Assembly: GCA_019247865.1 (NCBI GenBank)
Contig: JAFBAJ010000817.1
Location: 1-7,541 of the forward strand
Length of the DNA: 7,541 bases
Direction of reading: 5' to 3'
From: Acidobacteriota bacterium
Lineage (GTDB): Bacteria > Acidobacteriota > Blastocatellia > Pyrinomonadales > Pyrinomonadaceae
The notes under the pieces were generated by a model that saw only the letters and a list, made by a program, of their open reading frames with translations, had not been told where the DNA came from and ran no database searches. Each line of letters opens with the position of its first letter. The stretch's first letter is position 1. A program made the translations under genes and the position numbers. Of this stretch, positions 6,160 through 7,541 are shown piece after piece.

Positions 6160-7128
6160 ATGGATGATCTGGACGAAGTGCGCGGCGCGATGGGCTACGA
6201 GCGCATCACGCTTTACGGCGGCTCGTATGGAACGAACGCGGCGCTCGTCTACCTGCGCCAGCATCCCGACCGTGTGCGCGCGGTCGTAATCAAGGGAGTC
6301 GCGCCGACCGATTACAAGATGCCGCTCGCCTTCAGCAAAGGCGTGCAGCACGCCGTCGACCGCCTGCTCGACGATTGCGCGGCCGACGCGACGTGCCGCC
6401 AGACCTTCCCGCAGCTCAAACAGGAGTTTCTGGGCGTGCTCAATCGTCTGGACAAGTCTCCGGCGAGCTTTGATGTCACGAATCCCATCAGCGGTCAGGC
6501 GCAGCACATCACGATGACGCGCGCCTCCTTCATGGACAACCTGCGCGTGATGCTCTACGTGCCGGAACTGACGAGCATGCTGCCGCTCATCATTCACAGC
6601 GCGTACGAGAACGATTACATTCCGTTCGCGACCTACGCCTTCGCCGTCGTGCGCGGGATCGACATGCAGCTCGCGCGCGGCATGCAGTTCTCCGTCATCT
6701 GCTCGGAGCACGTGCCGTTCATCACGGATGCGGACATCGCGCGCGAGACCAAAGGGACTTATTACGGCGACGCGCGCGTCGCAGATTTTCGCAGGGCCTG
6801 CGCCGTGTGGCCGAGCATCAAAGCGCCCGCGAGCTTTCTCGATCCGGTCAAGTCGGACGTGCCCGTCCTGATGGTCAGCGGCGACATAGACCCGGTCACG
6901 CCGCCCGCTTACGCCGCGTCGGCCGCGCGCAGCCTGCCCAACAGTCGCCAGATCATCATACGCAACGGCACGCACCTCACCGGCTCGGACTGCATCGACA
7001 GTCTCGTCGCGCAGTTCATCTCCAAAGGCACGGCCGCAGGGCTCGACTTCTCCTGCGCCGACGCCATCAAGCGCCCGCCCTTCACCTTTCAATACCCGGT
7101 GGAGTTCAAGCGCCCGGCGAGCAAGTGA
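6160..7128 (+). CDS. C-terminal half of split alpha/beta hydrolase (TAP-like C-terminus)
   Basis: 322 residues from the first ATG after the TAG, 15 bases downstream of it. The numbers here are for this fragment. The nucleophile elbow is LYGGSYGTN with Ser22. A helical cap follows (about 45-215). The C-terminal part, with VPVLMVSGDIDPVTPP (Asp244) and RNGTH (His272), matches the TAP-like C-terminal domain of S33 peptidases. Cysteines in the cap and C-terminus (for example Cys73, Cys79, Cys278, Cys299) fit an exported, disulfide-bonded protein. No Shine-Dalgarno precedes the ATG (ACGACGACGATTGCG), there is no signal peptide, and the ATG corresponds to an internal helix. Independent translation is therefore doubtful, and it is best read as the second part of the gene starting at 5287. 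Confidence 0.65.
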   Translation: MDDLDEVRGAMGYERITLYGGSYGTNAALVYLRQHPDRVRAVVIKGVAPTDYKMPLAFSKGVQHAVDRLLDDCAADATCRQTFPQLKQEFLGVLNRLDKSPASFDVTNPISGQAQHITMTRASFMDNLRVMLYVPELTSMLPLIIHSAYENDYIPFATYAFAVVRGIDMQLARGMQFSVICSEHVPFITDADIARETKGTYYGDARVADFRRACAVWPSIKAPASFLDPVKSDVPVLMVSGDIDPVTPPAYAASAARSLPNSRQIIIRNGTHLTGSDCIDSLVAQFISKGTAAGLDFSCADAIKRPPFTFQYPVEFKRPASK

Positions 7129-7140
7129 TTTATCAGCGAG

Positions 7141-7189
7141 CCTCGATGTCAGTACCCGCCCGCTACCGCAGGCGGTACTGACATCGAGG
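7141..7189. repeat. Long perfect inverted repeat (16-bp arms, 17-base loop)
   Basis: The arm CCTCGATGTCAGTACC (7141-7156) is exactly reverse-complementary to 7174-7189. The loop is 7157-7173. A competing inner hairpin, TACCGC (7164-7169) with GCGGTA (7172-7177), shares part of the right arm. It starts 12 bp after the hydrolase stop and could act as a transcript 3' end, but no T-run follows either arm, so it is not a classical intrinsic terminator. The GTCAGTACC...GGTACTGAC layout looks like a dispersed REP-type palindrome; genome copy number is unknown. Confidence 0.8.
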
Positions 7190-7215
7190 TGAATCCATTT
7201 CCCATGGCCGTTCCG

Positions 7216-7221
7216 TACAAT
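7216..7221 (+). promoter_or_regulatory. -10-like box (TACAAT) for the dehydrogenase-like gene
   Basis: TACAAT differs from TATAAT at one base and ends 8 bases before the ATG at 7230. A transcript starting about seven bases downstream would begin at or next to the ATG, suggesting a leaderless or nearly leaderless mRNA. The absence of a Shine-Dalgarno before the ATG agrees with that. No good -35 is visible. The evidence is positional only. Confidence 0.35.
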
Positions 7222-7229
7222 CGAATGGT

Positions 7230-7541
7230 ATGAGCCAGAAGCGAGTCTTCATCACGGGCGGGACGGGTTACCTGGGACAGCGTCTGATCCCGGAGCTGCT
7301 CAGGCGCGGGCACGAGGTGCGTGCGCTGGTGCGCGAGGGTTCGGAGGCGAAGCTGCCGGACGGATGCACGGCGGTGGTCGGCAACGCGCTCGACAAGGAA
7401 ACTTTCGCCGCGCAGGTCGCGCCGTCGGAGGTCTTTGTGCAGCTCGTCGGCGTGCCGCGTCCGTCTCCGGCCAAAGCCAGGCAGTTTCGCGAGATCGATC
7501 TGGTCTCCGTGCGCGCCTCCGTTCCGGCGGCGGTCGAGGCG
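7230..7541 (+). CDS. NAD(P)-binding SDR/epimerase-like protein, N-terminal part (runs off right edge)
   Basis: The first 104 codons of a cytoplasmic Rossmann-fold protein: MSQKRVFITGGTGYLGQRLI, then PELLRRGHEVRALVR. TGGTGYLG at 9-16 is the GxxGxxG dinucleotide-binding loop of extended/atypical short-chain dehydrogenases (Gly10, Gly13, Gly16). Arg32 and Arg36, at the end of the second strand, often indicate NADP(H) preference. VFVQLVGVPRPSPAKARQF (69-87) resembles the NDUFA9-like NAD(P)H-binding subgroup. Substrate cannot be inferred. An ATG at 7204 is not an alternative start because its frame stops after nine codons. The frame is open to the window edge, and full proteins of this class are about 290-330 residues. 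The gene is codirectional with the hydrolase, 101 bp after its stop, with the inverted repeat between them. Confidence 0.88.
   Translation, partial: MSQKRVFITGGTGYLGQRLIPELLRRGHEVRALVREGSEAKLPDGCTAVVGNALDKETFAAQVAPSEVFVQLVGVPRPSPAKARQFREIDLVSVRASVPAAVEA

Larger units (their letters stand above)
5287..7128 (+). pseudogene. Secreted S33/TAP-like alpha/beta hydrolase split by an in-frame TAG
   Basis: ATG at 5287, TGA at 7126-7128: 613 codons that read as one alpha/beta hydrolase except for TAG at 6142-6144 (codon 286). The frame is unchanged on either side, with no other stop or shift. GGPGQG (206-211, oxyanion region) and DIVFIDQRGTG (231-241) lie before the TAG. GGSYG with Ser313, GDIDPVTPP with Asp535 and NGTH with His563 lie after it, so the catalytic triad and the oxyanion motif are on opposite sides of the stop. 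Related peptidases of family S33/TAP commonly have Tyr at this position before Thr-Thr and the ...DDLDEVR helix, so a TAC or TAT to TAG change is the simplest explanation. The alternatives are a base-call error or amber readthrough. The gene is recently broken at most, because the remaining 322 codons are intact. Confidence 0.85.

Noticed and set aside
5572..7092. 506-codon open frame antisense to the hydrolase
   Set aside because: It lies entirely opposite a gene with clear hydrolase motifs. Its translation is Arg/Ala/Val-rich low-complexity sequence with no family resemblance, as expected for a high-GC shadow frame.
7141..7189. Intrinsic terminator for the hydrolase
   Set aside because: The stem is long enough, but no T-run follows on either strand, so only the inverted repeat itself is reported.

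Overview
The window reads as chromosomal DNA of a GC-rich, free-living bacterium, most likely an acidobacterium of the Blastocatellia/Pyrinomonadaceae type. That assignment is an inference. It rests on the very long TPR plus FG-GAP plus ASPIC/UnbV lipoprotein, the secreted alpha/beta hydrolase with a beta-rich N-terminal extension, and the abundance of short GC-rich palindromic repeats between genes. No phylogenetic marker gene is present. No rRNA, tRNA, CRISPR array or recognisable transposase was seen.

Layout, left to right. (1) 1-95, minus strand: the first 31 codons of a GxxExxY-family gene that leaves the window at the left edge; an 11-bp tandem repeat lies directly upstream. (2) 180-3650, minus: a 1156-residue CRTAC1-like lipoprotein with TPRs, a calcium-loop beta-propeller and an ASPIC/UnbV-like segment. 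(3) 3651-4517: a gene-free stretch packed with small palindromes of two families (GCCGC-NNN-GCGGC and AGCTCC-NNN-GGAGCT) and bracketed by a perfect 21-bp inverted repeat. (4) 4518-5138, minus: a small secreted protein of unknown function. (5) 5139-5286: a divergent intergenic region with a TATAAT box for the minus-strand gene and a Shine-Dalgarno for the plus-strand gene. (6) 5287-7128, plus: a secreted S33/TAP-like alpha/beta hydrolase interrupted by one in-frame TAG codon at 6142-6144, with the frame intact on both sides. (7) 7141-7189: a 16-bp-arm perfect inverted repeat. (8) 7230-7541, plus: the N-terminus of an NAD(P)-binding short-chain dehydrogenase/epimerase-like protein that leaves the window at the right edge.

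The genes do not form an obvious pathway. Three of the complete or near-complete products carry export signals, so the common theme is the cell envelope. The most unusual parts are the inverted-repeat-bounded palindrome cluster, which looks like a non-autonomous, possibly mobile repeat element whose left end abuts the lipoprotein start, and the single amber codon that splits the hydrolase between its oxyanion-hole motif and its catalytic serine.
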